DNA of 64,000 nt from Candidatus Zixiibacteriota bacterium (GCA_035380245.1 DAOSXA010000002.1:1-64000); one strand, 5' to 3'; positions 18,568-28,095 are shown, counted from the first letter of the stretch. Notes: generated by a model from the letters alone, not told the origin. A program made the numbers and translations.

Positions 18568-19491
18568 TCAAGCACCCGAAGCATGACGTTGCGCGAGAAT
18601 GGTCGGAAGATATCGACGGACGGAGTCCTCTGCCGGAAGGTCCCACCAGCAGTCGTCGGCATTGCCGCGTCGGACCTCGCCGACCAGGTCAGGATCGATG
18701 CACTGGTGGCAGCGGAATAAAACATCATCATCCTCGACCATTACTATTTCCCATTTTCCGGTGCTGTTGGACATGACCCAGCGCGGAGTTTTAACGACGC
18801 CCGTACAACGAGATTGAGCTCCCGCAAACACCTCATGGCCGTCGCGAAAAGACATCATGAATCGCTCATTGCCGATGGCCGGACGACATTGGAAAACATA
18901 ATAAGGCTGGAGACGAGCGCCGGTGCCGGCGTACCATAATTCAGCCAACGTTTCGGCATCATCATTGATTCCGGCCAGCAGCGGAGTTTGAATCAGAAAA
19001 CCGTAACGGTTGAACTCATCGACAACCTTGCGTAAACCGGGGCGGATCTCTTCTGGGCGGACGATATGCAGAACCAGAAAAATCCGCTTGGTGAGTCCCG
19101 TGGGAATACGGGCGGCATATTGATCAGGATCGTGGACTAAGGCGCGGGTACCGATTCGGATCGAGTGAATATGGTCTAGCGCTTCCAATCCCCGGATTAG
19201 TTCCTGAAGGTAGTCTCGATCGGCTAAAAGGGCATCTCCGCCGCTTAACAGGACGGAGTGAATTTCCCGGTGCCGTTTGAAATAATCGAGGGCCGGACCG
19301 ATCTGGGCTATGCGGTCGGAAGGAAGGCTCTGCCCTTTGAACAGGCGCTTCCTGAAACACCAGTCGCATACGGTATGGCAGTTTCGGGAGACATAAACCA
19401 GGGCCGTCTCACGGTATTTGTGCTGCACGCCGGGAGTTACGAAATTTCTCTTTTCGCCGGAGGGGTCGTGTTGATAGATGCTGTTATTCAT
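18568..19491 (-). CDS. KamA-family radical SAM protein (lysine 2,3-aminomutase-like)
   Basis: 307 residues, shorter than typical lysine 2,3-aminomutase (about 400). C38-x3-C42-x2-C45 (CHTVCDWC) is the radical-SAM [4Fe-4S] motif in the KamA arrangement, and LLSGGDALLADRDYL matches the family's SAM-contact segment. Near the C-terminus, the position of the PLP-lysine motif (usually a glycine-rich PGGGGK) reads NSTGK, so the lysine may be kept but the glycine-rich loop is degenerate. A C-terminal CHQC could bind metal. AGGA lies before the ATG at 19491; the longer frame to 19548 has none. It stands alone, with no obvious pathway partners. Aminomutase activity is plausible but the substrate is unknown. 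Confidence 0.82.
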   Translation of the reverse strand: MNNSIYQHDPSGEKRNFVTPGVQHKYRETALVYVSRNCHTVCDWCFRKRLFKGQSLPSDRIAQIGPALDYFKRHREIHSVLLSGGDALLADRDYLQELIRGLEALDHIHSIRIGTRALVHDPDQYAARIPTGLTKRIFLVLHIVRPEEIRPGLRKVVDEFNRYGFLIQTPLLAGINDDAETLAELWYAGTGARLQPYYVFQCRPAIGNERFMMSFRDGHEVFAGAQSRCTGVVKTPRWVMSNSTGKWEIVMVEDDDVLFRCHQCIDPDLVGEVRRGNADDCWWDLPAEDSVRRYLPTILAQRHASGA

Positions 19492-20129
19492 GATGTCCTC
19501 GCTTAATCCTATAGCCTTGACAAGTCGAGTTGAAATACGGCAGAGCAACTACGAGGGGACCTGAAACAGCTCTCCGGGTGATATGGATTGCTGGAAGATC
19601 GAAGAGCGGGCAGTTCCGGCAAGCGCCTGTTGTCTTGCCGTAGCCAAAGCCATCCCATAAGGATGGCTACAGGGTTATTCCTGTCTGTCAAGCCTGGTTC
19701 ATATAATAAACGAGCGAGACGAGTCCTTTGTTTGCCGTACATATCATGCGATGCTTTATGGGGTATGTGTATCGGTATGTTGTACAATAGGTTGGTAGCG
19801 AATCGTGGTGGGTGGCGTTATGCTCGCAGGAGATAGTATAAACAAATCAAACTATTATAATGAAACGCAACTCCTTGTATCTCCAGTCACATTGTATCTT
19901 CGAGGGAGTGTTGAAAAAACGTTGGCGGTAGGAGACAAGTCCAGTCTACCCCTGTCCTCGTGTAGATGATGACTTTCTGTTGTCTGTGTTACGGTTTTGT
20001 TATCTCGAATGGCGGGGCAGATGTTATTCAAACAGACTCATTGAGCCGGCAAGTTTATGGTTCGTTTACTCCGAAGTTTGTTGCTAATCCACTGTTATTC
20101 GGTAAATTGCGGCCTTTGAAGGAGTGCCG
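19492..20129. other. Divergent intergenic region with a small hairpin
   Basis: No credible gene was seen. At 19640-19670 the arm GTAGCC..ATCC pairs with GGATGGCTAC across a CATAA loop, with a six-base bulge in the left arm that looks like a short duplication. This may be a palindromic repeat or a terminator relic. Promoters for the two flanking genes must lie here but could not be assigned. Confidence 0.4.
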
Positions 20130-21503
20130 TTGAGTCAACCGGTCGATAAAATCCGCACTGACTACACCGAAGGCTCGGTGATCGGGTCCATTCTGAAAAT
20201 GGGCTTGCCGTCCATGTTTGGTTTTCTGAGCCAGAATATATACTCCCTGGCCGATACTTACTGGGTCGCCCAATTGGAACAGGGTGAGTCCGGAGTGGCA
20301 GCCATCACCTTCTTTGCAACGATTCAATGGCTGTTTTTCTCTTTCAACCATCTCATTGGACCCGGATCGGTGGCTGTTATTTCCCGTCGATACGGCGAAA
20401 AAGAATTCGATCAGACCGAGAAAGCGATCAAAGAGACGCTGATTCTTAAGCTGTTTTTCGGATTCGGTTTTGGTCTCCTGGGTTATTTCCTGACAAAACA
20501 AATGCTATGGGTGATGGGCGCGCGCGATCTGGCACTCGAACAAGGGGTTGTGTACGGGCAGATCATGTTCATTGGGATGGGGATCATGTTCGGGACCTAC
20601 TCGATCTACACCGCTTTGCGCGGTATCGCCAATCCCAACAAGGCCATGATATTGATGCTGGCCTCGAATGCGCTGAACATTATCCTCGACCCGTTCTTTA
20701 TTTTCGGGTATTGCGGTCTCCCGGCTATGGGCATTGCCGGAGCGGCGTTGGCGTCGGTGATCAGCTTTACTCTGACCTTCGGGGTCGGGATCGGCATTCT
20801 GTTCAGTGATTCGGTCAACGTACGCCTCCATCTAAAAAGTAAGATTCCGCTCGAAATCATCACTATGTGGAAAATCGTCCGCATCGGACTCCCTGCCTGG
20901 CTGGGACAGCTTTCGTTTTCTTCGGCCCGGCTGGTGATCACGCCGATGATTGCGACCTTCGGAACCAGTGTCGTGGCGGCCTATGGGGTAGGCAACCAGG
21001 TTACTCATTTTGGGATATCGATCCTGGTAGGGATCGGACTCGGGCTTGGGTCTTTGATCGGTCATAACATAGGCAGTAAAAAAATGGAGCGGGCTCGTCA
21101 CACCGGAGACCAGGCTATTATGCTGGGCACCAGTGTCATGACCGTGTTCGCCGTAGTCTCGTTGTTGTTCCCCCGGCAGATCATGGGGTTGTTCTTTAAC
21201 TCGACGGATACTATCGAATACGGTGTTTCCATGCTGCGGATTTTTGCCGTCGGTTTCCCGTTTATCGGAGCGTTTTTCATGGTTGAGGAGATCCATGTTG
21301 GAGTCGGGCTCAACATTCCGGGAATGGTCCTGAATATCGTCCATGCCTGGTTTCTGGAAGTTCTTCCGATTTTCATCCTGACTCAGGTGCTGGGCTATTC
21401 TCAGAATGCTATCTGGTGGTCGGTGACGCTGGCCATGATGTGTGCATCAACCGCTTTCTTCATCTACTATCGTCGTGGGGCCTGGCTTTCGGCCAAACTC
21501 TGA
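20130..21503 (+). CDS. MATE-family multidrug/cation exporter
   Basis: 457 residues, the normal MATE length, with twelve predicted hydrophobic helices. The N-terminal signature GSVIGSILKMGLPSMFGFLSQ, followed by LADTYWVAQL, is characteristic of the family, and the second half repeats the fold (IVRIGLPAWLGQLSFSSARL). These inner-membrane antiporters export drugs or metabolites using Na+ or H+. The preferred start is TTG at 20130, because AAGGAG ends five bases before it; the GTG at 20124 directly abuts that site. It is followed 86 nt later by the epimerase gene on the same strand. Confidence 0.93.
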   Translation: MSQPVDKIRTDYTEGSVIGSILKMGLPSMFGFLSQNIYSLADTYWVAQLEQGESGVAAITFFATIQWLFFSFNHLIGPGSVAVISRRYGEKEFDQTEKAIKETLILKLFFGFGFGLLGYFLTKQMLWVMGARDLALEQGVVYGQIMFIGMGIMFGTYSIYTALRGIANPNKAMILMLASNALNIILDPFFIFGYCGLPAMGIAGAALASVISFTLTFGVGIGILFSDSVNVRLHLKSKIPLEIITMWKIVRIGLPAWLGQLSFSSARLVITPMIATFGTSVVAAYGVGNQVTHFGISILVGIGLGLGSLIGHNIGSKKMERARHTGDQAIMLGTSVMTVFAVVSLLFPRQIMGLFFNSTDTIEYGVSMLRIFAVGFPFIGAFFMVEEIHVGVGLNIPGMVLNIVHAWFLEVLPIFILTQVLGYSQNAIWWSVTLAMMCASTAFFIYYRRGAWLSAKL

Positions 21504-21589
21504 AGTTTTTGTTTTAGTTGGCAACCGGTAATCCCCGGCTTAGTTTGCTTCGCATAAGATTAAACATCAAGCAGGATTAGATTTTACCT

Positions 21590-22570
21590 ATGGAGCTGTC
21601 CGGCAAGCGTTTCTTGGTAATTGGCGGAGCCGGTTTTATCGGGTCGCATATCGTCGATCAACTCACCCAAACCGATGCCCGCGAGATCATTGTTTACGAC
21701 AACTTCTGCCGGGGAGCTCGATCCAATCTGGCCGAGGCCCTAAAGGACCCGCGTGTTTCGGTGTTTGATATCGGCGGCGATGTTCTTCAGACCGATATTC
21801 TATCCCGGGCCATGGAGGGAATCGACGGCGTGTTTCATCTGGCGGCTCTCTGGCTTTTGCAATGCTATGACTATCCCCGAGCGGCGTTTGATGTCAATAT
21901 CCGAGGGACGTTCAACGTAGCGGAAGCAGCCATCGCCGCCGGCGTAAAACGCGTAGTGTATTCTTCCAGCGCCTCGGTTTACGGCAACGCACTGGAGATT
22001 CCGATGACCGAGAATCATGTGTACAACAACGAAACTTTCTACGGTGCGACCAAAATCTGCGGCGAGCACATCTTCAAAAGCCTTGGTTGTCGATACGGAC
22101 TGAACTGGGTAGGTCTTCGTTACATGAACGTATACGGTTCCCGTCAGGACTATAAGGGGACTTATACCGCGGTCATTCACAAGGTGCTCGATCGCATTGA
22201 GGCCGGCCAACCGCCGCTGGTGTACGGTGATGGCTCCCAGCAATACGATTTCATCGATGTGCGCGATACCGCCCGAGCCAACCTCCTGGCAATGCAGGCC
22301 GATGTCAACGGTGAATGCTACAATGTCGGCCGAGGCATCGGAACGACTATCAAAGAACTGGCGGAGTTGATTCTGCAATTGACGGACTGTCATCAGAAGA
22401 TCCAATACGAACCGGCCGGGCGGACTTTCGTTACGAATCGAATCGGTTGTCCGAAAAAGGCCGATCGTGATCTGGGCTTTCGCTGGCAGATCGAGCTCGA
22501 GGACGGTCTCCGGGACCTGATTGACTGGCGGCAACAAGACCGGGTGCGAACAACCGCGGCTGAACACTGA
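21590..22570 (+). CDS. NAD-dependent epimerase/dehydratase (extended SDR)
   Basis: 326 residues. The Rossmann motif GGAGFIG (12-18) binds NAD(P), and the catalytic Tyr-x3-Lys is Y151-GAT-K155, with an upstream serine cluster (VVYSSSASVYGN). This is the nucleotide-sugar epimerase/dehydratase branch of the extended short-chain dehydrogenases (UDP-glucose 4-epimerase-like). The substrate cannot be fixed. The gene opens a three-gene operon: the next gene starts 10 nt after its stop and the third overlaps the second. The ribosome-binding site is weak. A role in surface-sugar synthesis is likely from the family, not from direct evidence. Confidence 0.92.
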   Translation: MELSGKRFLVIGGAGFIGSHIVDQLTQTDAREIIVYDNFCRGARSNLAEALKDPRVSVFDIGGDVLQTDILSRAMEGIDGVFHLAALWLLQCYDYPRAAFDVNIRGTFNVAEAAIAAGVKRVVYSSSASVYGNALEIPMTENHVYNNETFYGATKICGEHIFKSLGCRYGLNWVGLRYMNVYGSRQDYKGTYTAVIHKVLDRIEAGQPPLVYGDGSQQYDFIDVRDTARANLLAMQADVNGECYNVGRGIGTTIKELAELILQLTDCHQKIQYEPAGRTFVTNRIGCPKKADRDLGFRWQIELEDGLRDLIDWRQQDRVRTTAAEH

Positions 22571-22580
22571 GGATAAAGCC

Positions 22581-23330
22581 ATGCTGTACGAATTCCCGAC
22601 ATACGAACCGTGGAGCGGTAAACACCTGTCGGTCCAGGTATTGTTCTCAACGGCCGGTCTGGCGCAGTCGGTGGTAATCGAGTCCGAGAAGCAATCGCTG
22701 CTGGTAGACGTTGGCGACGGGTGTCTCCGTGACCTGTTGATCCACGGTATCCATCCGGTCGATTTGTCCGGGGTCGTTATCACTCACGGGCATTTCGATC
22801 ATGTCGGCGGTCTGCACAGCCTGCTGAGTTTCCTCCGGATGATCATGCGTGTCGAATGTCTGCCGGTGATATATCCCGAAGGCGCCGTCGAGGTAATAAC
22901 CATGCTTGATTCTTTCGAGCGATGTTATGCCGGAACGGTTCCGTTCCTGATCGAACGACGGCCGCTCAAGCACGGGCAGTCGTCAACGATAGGTAATTTT
23001 AACATCTCGGCGTTGGAGATGATCCATTGCGGCAGCCTTGCCGAAGGAACGGTATTGGACCCGATTCCCGCTCTCGGTTATCGAATCGAGGCGGGCGGGG
23101 AGACGGTGGCCGTGACCGGCGACACCGGGCTATGCGACAATCTCCGCGATTTGGTGCGTGGGGTTGACCTGGCCGTGATCGAGGCAACTTTCTCGGAAGA
23201 ACACGAAATCGCAGCCGACATGCTCAAACGGGTTCATTTATCGGTACGCATAGCGGAAGAACTCGCGGCGACGGCCAAAGCCAGTCGGCTGGTGCATCGC
23301 ATTGCCCGAAGAAAGTCTGGTCTGGCGTGA
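22581..23330 (+). CDS. MBL-fold metallo-hydrolase (RNase Z-like subfamily)
   Basis: 249 residues. H69-x-H71-x-D73-H74 (HGHFDH) is the binuclear metal site, VTGDTG supplies the bridging aspartate, and the late ...RLVHRIAR histidine may be the last ligand. The overall order resembles the RNase Z/ElaC-type beta-lactamase superfamily, but the exosite arm of true tRNase Z was not seen. GAGGATAAAGCC precedes the ATG at 22581. The frame is open further upstream, but only inside the epimerase gene. The C-terminus is short and ends by overlapping the next gene by four bases (GTGA), indicating translational coupling. Confidence 0.85.
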   Translation: MLYEFPTYEPWSGKHLSVQVLFSTAGLAQSVVIESEKQSLLVDVGDGCLRDLLIHGIHPVDLSGVVITHGHFDHVGGLHSLLSFLRMIMRVECLPVIYPEGAVEVITMLDSFERCYAGTVPFLIERRPLKHGQSSTIGNFNISALEMIHCGSLAEGTVLDPIPALGYRIEAGGETVAVTGDTGLCDNLRDLVRGVDLAVIEATFSEEHEIAADMLKRVHLSVRIAEELAATAKASRLVHRIARRKSGLA

Positions 23331-24124
23331 AAATAGAAGCGGTTGTCTTCGATCTTGACGACACCCTCATCGAAGACGAACGAGTAGCTTTAGCTACCAT
23401 CCAGGAAGCCTGTGGTCTGGCGACCGAGAAGTATGGAATCGATGCCGAGACGCTTCGTCACACGGTTCGCTGGACTGCCCGGGAGATCTGGTATGACGGC
23501 CCGGCGGCTGATTATGTCCGGTGTATCGGCAGCAGCTCCTGGGAAGGCCTCTGGATGGAAATCCGCACCCAACAACCCGAGACGCGTGCTCTGGCCGACT
23601 GGTTGCCGGAGTATCGCCGTCGCGCCTGGAATGAGGCACTATCCAAGCATGAAATCGTGGATGAGGCGCTGGCCGAGACGATGTCCGCAAGGTACATGGC
23701 CGTCAAACGAAAAAATCCGTTTCTGTTCGAGGACACCATACCGACCCTCGAACGACTACGGGATAATTATCGCCTCGCCATACTCACTAACGGGCTGATC
23801 GATCTGCAACAGGACAAGGTCGATATCGCGGGACTCCGTGATTATTTCGAAATAATCATGGTGTCGGGGGAGATCGGCATTGGCAAACCGGATCGACGCA
23901 TTTTCGAGTCGGTGCATGAAAAACTCGGTCTGCGGATAGATCAGACGGTGATGGTCGGCAACAGCCTCAAATCCGATATTGCCGGAGCGCGTAGCATTGG
24001 AATGAAATCAATCTGGCTCAATCGGAAGGGGGAAAGCCCCGATTTCGATCTTCTGCCCGAGTTGGAGATACCGAATCTCACGCAGCTTTTCACGATCCTG
24101 ACAGCGCCGCGCCGACCCTGGTAG
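23327..24124 (+). CDS. HAD-superfamily hydrolase (subfamily IA phosphatase)
   Basis: 265 residues. Motif I is FDLDDTL with nucleophile D9 and acid/base D11; motif II is LAILTNG; motif III includes the lysine of GEIGIGKPDRRIF; motif IV is MVGNSLKSDIAGA. The cap domain (~20-110) is helical as in subfamily I. These enzymes dephosphorylate small phosphometabolites; the substrate is unknown. The GTG start overlaps the stop of the MBL gene (GTGA), so it is co-translated with it in the epimerase operon. Confidence 0.9.
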   Translation: MKIEAVVFDLDDTLIEDERVALATIQEACGLATEKYGIDAETLRHTVRWTAREIWYDGPAADYVRCIGSSSWEGLWMEIRTQQPETRALADWLPEYRRRAWNEALSKHEIVDEALAETMSARYMAVKRKNPFLFEDTIPTLERLRDNYRLAILTNGLIDLQQDKVDIAGLRDYFEIIMVSGEIGIGKPDRRIFESVHEKLGLRIDQTVMVGNSLKSDIAGARSIGMKSIWLNRKGESPDFDLLPELEIPNLTQLFTILTAPRRPW

Positions 24125-24222
24125 GACGGAATAGTCCCGCAATCGCCTTATAATTTTCAGAATAACGTCGTTGGCTGTAACGCTTCTTCGTAAACCGGGA
24201 TGAATTCTTTCCCCTGGGGAAA

Positions 24223-25014
24223 TCAAGTCCCTGTAACACTTATGTTGCCGTTGCTGGACGACAGATTGATAGATCCCTGACCTCCGCCGAACCTCCCGCT
24301 AACGGCATGTTCGGAAACATCGGCGTCGTCGAGAGTCAGGTCGTACAGATTAATTGTACCGTTAAGGGCATTGGCTGAAAACATAGCCGAGGTAGTTGTC
24401 GGGATCAACAGGTCAATTGAGCCGTTGACGTCATTCAATTGTACCGAACCACCGGTCGGCAGGTCACATTCGACCGTCAAGTCTCCCTGGACAACAGCAA
24501 CATGAAGGCTTCCATAGTGGTCCGCGATATTGACGTACCCGGTCACATTGGCTATATCGAGAGTGGCATGCATCGATTCGATATTAACCGTCCCGGTTGT
24601 CTGAGCCAGATCAAGAAGCATGTCGGCCGGCATCCTGATAACATAATCGACACTGTATTCGCGTTGACTGCCGGATTGCGGCTGATCGCTTTCTACGGTG
24701 TAATGCGTCGTCTCGTTCTTGGTAATGATCTGAATTTCACTGAGGTTGTCTTCGGCATCGGCCTGACTGACAGAGGAACTGACATGTCGCGTTCCGACAA
24801 CATATATCGTGTCGAGATTCTGCACTCCGGTCACCTCGACCGAACCTGAGATATTGATTAAAGCGAGCATGACCTGGTCGGTTACCGGAAAGGTGAACTT
24901 GAAGGTCGAACTCGCATTATAGTCGTAATCGGAGCCGGTAGAGGAAGAGTCATTACCGCAACCCGACAAAATGAGGAGGAACAAAGAGACGATTAAGAAC
25001 GATTTGAAAGGCAT
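24223..25014 (-). CDS. Lipoprotein with DUF4097-like adhesin-type beta repeats
   Basis: 263 residues. The N-terminus is a lipoprotein signal, with LSGC placing the lipidated cysteine at residue 19. The mature part is a ladder of short beta repeats (TGTVNIESMHATLDIANVTG, then GSLHVAVVQGDLTVE, then LNGTINLYDLTLDD), the pattern of DUF4097/GIN-type putative adhesin head domains. Function is unknown; these proteins sit in the periplasm or at the surface. It is in line with the next gene upstream, 125 nt away, and an inverted repeat (AGAGACG/CGTCTCT, 25093-25123) lies between them. Confidence 0.75.
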   Translation of the reverse strand: MPFKSFLIVSLFLLILSGCGNDSSSTGSDYDYNASSTFKFTFPVTDQVMLALINISGSVEVTGVQNLDTIYVVGTRHVSSSVSQADAEDNLSEIQIITKNETTHYTVESDQPQSGSQREYSVDYVIRMPADMLLDLAQTTGTVNIESMHATLDIANVTGYVNIADHYGSLHVAVVQGDLTVECDLPTGGSVQLNDVNGSIDLLIPTTTSAMFSANALNGTINLYDLTLDDADVSEHAVSGRFGGGQGSINLSSSNGNISVTGT

Positions 25015-25139
25015 AGATAATTCCGTGCAACAGAAGATTGTTATTGATACTTATGTTTCCTCCCAAAAAACAGCGGCTTGAGTAAAAGTGCAAGAGACGA
25101 TTTGTAGCCGGGATTCCGTCTCTACCCAGGCATAAGCAT

Positions 25140-26129
25140 CTATTCCCGGGCTGCATATTTCTTCAGCCAGGCGATTCGGTCAGCCGGACCTTGTAGTATT
25201 TTATCCCAGTTTTCGATCCCTTTTTCAAAAGCACCCTCAATGCGGATAACGGCTACATCGGTAATGTTGTGAAAATCGTGTTTAGCGCCATAGGTCTCTT
25301 TGAAGAAGATCGGGTAGTTGTATTTCGCCGACAGCTCCAGCCGTTGTGAGGAAGTTGTGTTGTTCACTACCGTTCCGGACAGCGCCGCCTGGAAAGTGAA
25401 TATCCACTTACGCTGATCCTGTTCGCAGGCGCTCAACACCGTGGAGTCGACACCGACCTTAAGAAAGTCTTTTTCCCATTGTGCCAAAAGGCCGTGCTCC
25501 GGTCGCACGATCATACAGCCGGCGTTAATGTAGGGGAGGATCTTTTCGTCGTCGGCAGGGGTGATAACCGGAAAGAGTTTCGAGCGGTCAACCTCCAACA
25601 AATCATACACGCGGTTCCAGAAAGGATCGGGGCCATCCTCGAAAAGCGGGCAGATGTTGCGATGCATGACCGGGCGATAACCATAAGTCTTGTCTTTTGG
25701 AAGGTTGAACTCGGTCGGTTCTTGCAGGATAACGGCATCGTTGCCAAGAAACGCTAAAAGTTCAGCCTGGTTTCGAGCTGCCTGCTCGGCGGCCGACGAT
25801 GCAAACACGAGGGGAGAGAAAAAAGATTGGGCGACTTCAGGGATGGAGTATTCTTTAATCGTCACCTCCAGATCGGATAGACGCTGCCATATTTCTGTCT
25901 GTTTCGAGGTAGTCCCGGCAGGCACATAGAGCCAGAAGGGGGCATGGCTGAAATGTCCGCCGAACTCCCGGAGACTGGCGGCAAGCACTCCGGCGTTTTC
26001 GAGAGTTTCGGGTGACCAGACGGCGGTGGCAAAAACAATTGGTTCAGATTGGTTAGATGTCATGGTTGATTCCTGACCGGTGGTAAACAGATTCAGCCAC
26101 AGCAGGATTGTGGCACAGAGGATTCTCAT
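25140..26129 (-). CDS. Secreted glycosyltransferase-like protein of unknown function
   Basis: 329 residues. A short hydrophobic N-terminus (MRILCATILLWLNLFTTG) suggests export. The body has features of a GT-A nucleotide-diphospho-sugar transferase fold: an opening strand VFATAVWSPETL, a long helix with EQAARNQAELLAFLGNDAVI, and the conserved-looking INAGCMIVRPEH block that resembles the 'N.G....' loop of GT8-type enzymes. A DxD motif could not be placed with confidence. CAGGAG precedes the ATG. If it is exported it would not meet nucleotide sugars, so either the signal is a membrane anchor or the activity differs. Identity uncertain. Confidence 0.55.
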   Translation of the reverse strand: MRILCATILLWLNLFTTGQESTMTSNQSEPIVFATAVWSPETLENAGVLAASLREFGGHFSHAPFWLYVPAGTTSKQTEIWQRLSDLEVTIKEYSIPEVAQSFFSPLVFASSAAEQAARNQAELLAFLGNDAVILQEPTEFNLPKDKTYGYRPVMHRNICPLFEDGPDPFWNRVYDLLEVDRSKLFPVITPADDEKILPYINAGCMIVRPEHGLLAQWEKDFLKVGVDSTVLSACEQDQRKWIFTFQAALSGTVVNNTTSSQRLELSAKYNYPIFFKETYGAKHDFHNITDVAVIRIEGAFEKGIENWDKILQGPADRIAWLKKYAARE

Positions 26130-26285
26130 GGTTCCGGTCTCTCCTGAATTAGGGTTGTTGTCGCTTGGTCTCTAGTCTCCAATATATACGAGTCAACCGA
26201 ACCATTGTTTATTATACCATGCGATCAAGTTTGTTTTACTGCTAGTGGGTCGAACAATATGTCCGGCCGGGGACCTCTTTGATTA

Positions 26286-26313
26286 TTGACAGTAGGTCAG
26301 ATAGCGGTATATT
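26286..26313 (+). promoter_or_regulatory. Sigma-70 promoter of the beta-helix protein gene
   Basis: A perfect -35 TTGACA (26286-26291), a 16-nt spacer and TATATT (26308-26313), 43 nt before the ATG. It lies in the divergent region shared with the glycosyltransferase-like gene. Confidence 0.7.
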
Positions 26314-26356
26314 AAAATGTCAATAGTCATCAGATTTCTTCCGAGGAAATATCATT

Positions 26357-27634
26357 ATGTCCAAGTATGTGATTCTTATGTTAGGGCTGTTTTGTATCAC
26401 GGCGAACGCTGCGGTAATCAACGTCCCGGCTGACCAGCCTACGATCCAGGACGGCATCAATGCCGCAAGCGAGGGCGACACTGTTCTGGTTGCTCCGGGG
26501 ACTTATACCGGCGACGGCAACCGGCGCATTGATCCGGATTCGCTTAATATCGTGATCATATCCTCGGACGGCCCCGCAACGACGATAATCGACTGCCAGG
26601 GCTCCGAATCTGATCTTCAATTTGCCTTCAACATTCACGGCGGACAGGATTCCACCTTCGTTATCGAGGGCTTTACCATCACGGGCAGTTCTCATTCTTC
26701 ATGGGACTCAGCCGCGGTTTCGGTACAAAAAGCTTCACTGACAATTCGCAATTGTGATTTGCTCAACAACGAGGGCCTGGCGATTTACATGTACGGCAGT
26801 TATCCGATTTGGCGCACCTTGCAAATAGAGAACTGCCGGATAAACCATAACAACGGAGATGCCGCGATATTCGGTGACTACGCGATAATAAGAATCTTCG
26901 ATTCGGAATTCGGTCATAACGCTCATTCCGGCTTTCAGGCCTGGCAGATAATCGAGTTCGAAGTCGAAGGCTCGGTGTTCCATCACAATCCCGGAACCGG
27001 TCTGGGATTTTCGCAATGGAGTCCCAATTGCCGACTCGCCAATTGTACCTTTGCCTATAACGGTACCGGTTTGTCAATGGAATGGGATTATCCCAAAGGC
27101 GACACGCCGGAGTTTACCGCGACCTTCGATTCCTCGGGGATGACCGGCTGTATTGCCTCGCTCAACGATTACTACGGTGTGTATATGGCCTCACCTTACG
27201 ACTATTACATGACCTGCAACGATGTTTTCGGTAACGGCCTTGAGGATTGGCTCAGTACGAGTGAGTATTACGATGGTGATCCTTACGGTAATTTTGCTCT
27301 CGATCCGCAGTTTTGCGATGCCGCCAATGATTTCTTCGGTATCTCATCCGGTTCACCCTGCACCCCGACCAACAATTCCTGCGGCGTATTGATCGGTTCC
27401 GAAGCGGTCGGTTGCGCCTGTTGCGCAATACGGGGTGATGTCAACCATTCCGGGGCTGAAACGGATATCTCGGATCTGGTCTATCTCGTGGCGTATATGT
27501 TCATGCAGGGGCCGGCCCCGTTCTGCCCGGACGAGGGAGATATCGACGGTGATGGTGATATTGATATCACCGATCTGGTTTCTCTGGTCAACTACATGTT
27601 CCACGGCGGCGAAGCCCCCGTGCCGTGCGAATGA
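26357..27634 (+). CDS. Secreted right-handed beta-helix protein with dockerin tail
   Basis: 425 residues. A signal peptide (MSKYVILMLGLFCITANA) is followed by the typical opening of pectin-lyase-like parallel beta-helix proteins (INVPADQPTIQDGINAASEG, GTYTG) and several coil repeats (~30-340). No polysaccharide-lyase active site could be identified, so binding rather than catalysis is possible. The last ~71 residues are a dockerin-like module (GDVNHSGAETDISDLVYLV; GDIDGDGDIDITDLVSLV). GAGGAAA precedes the ATG and a strong promoter lies just upstream. It appears monocistronic. Confidence 0.88.
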   Translation: MSKYVILMLGLFCITANAAVINVPADQPTIQDGINAASEGDTVLVAPGTYTGDGNRRIDPDSLNIVIISSDGPATTIIDCQGSESDLQFAFNIHGGQDSTFVIEGFTITGSSHSSWDSAAVSVQKASLTIRNCDLLNNEGLAIYMYGSYPIWRTLQIENCRINHNNGDAAIFGDYAIIRIFDSEFGHNAHSGFQAWQIIEFEVEGSVFHHNPGTGLGFSQWSPNCRLANCTFAYNGTGLSMEWDYPKGDTPEFTATFDSSGMTGCIASLNDYYGVYMASPYDYYMTCNDVFGNGLEDWLSTSEYYDGDPYGNFALDPQFCDAANDFFGISSGSPCTPTNNSCGVLIGSEAVGCACCAIRGDVNHSGAETDISDLVYLVAYMFMQGPAPFCPDEGDIDGDGDIDITDLVSLVNYMFHGGEAPVPCE

Positions 27635-27643
27635 TCGGACGCT

Positions 27644-27925
27644 TCAGATTATTTTTGAGAAATCGTCGTAGTCGATAACCGGCCAGGTCTCCGTCTGAAG
27701 AATGCCTCGGCTGTTGATTTGATTCGCGACTCGAAAAGCACTGTTTTGATCGTCGGCCTCAAATATCGCGATATAGTCATAGCGGCCGAGAGTCGCGAAC
27801 AGATTGTTTACCGTCACACTATGCTCCGCGAAGATATCCAGCGATTCGTTGATTTGAGCTGATAAATTAGGATGTTCCTTGCGAGCGTTCGGATTGATTT
27901 TAAGTGCCATGATAAACGAGGGCAT
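27644..27925 (-). CDS. GYD-domain protein
   Basis: 93 residues, a full-length small cytoplasmic protein. The segment ATLGRYDYIAIFEA matches the GYD domain core (where GYD becomes GRYD), a ferredoxin-like fold related to dimeric alpha-beta barrels, usually of unknown function. CAGGAGGACAAAACC precedes the ATG. It is convergent with the beta-helix gene nine bases away and divergent from the next gene. Confidence 0.8.
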   Translation of the reverse strand: MPSFIMALKINPNARKEHPNLSAQINESLDIFAEHSVTVNNLFATLGRYDYIAIFEADDQNSAFRVANQINSRGILQTETWPVIDYDDFSKII

Positions 27926-28095
27926 GGTTTTGTCCTCCTGTTTGTGATTGATCCTGCTTTAACATAGCAATGGCGGATCGATTATACAATCCTTTTTCGT
28001 CCGCAATCCTCGATGAATAATTGAACTTGCCGTCGAAGTATTGCGTCATGTATTTAGGACTTGGGGAAAGATGATTAATAGCATGTGGGGGAAGA

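Noticed and set aside
21800..22783. A 327-codon open frame on the minus strand across the epimerase and MBL genes
   Set aside because: It is a shadow of two genes with clear catalytic motifs on the plus strand and has no signal of its own.
22581..23330. Suspected frameshift at the C-terminus of the MBL-fold protein
   Set aside because: The chain ends a little short, but the other two frames do not restore a family-like ending, and the GTGA overlap with the next gene looks like a normal coupled stop.
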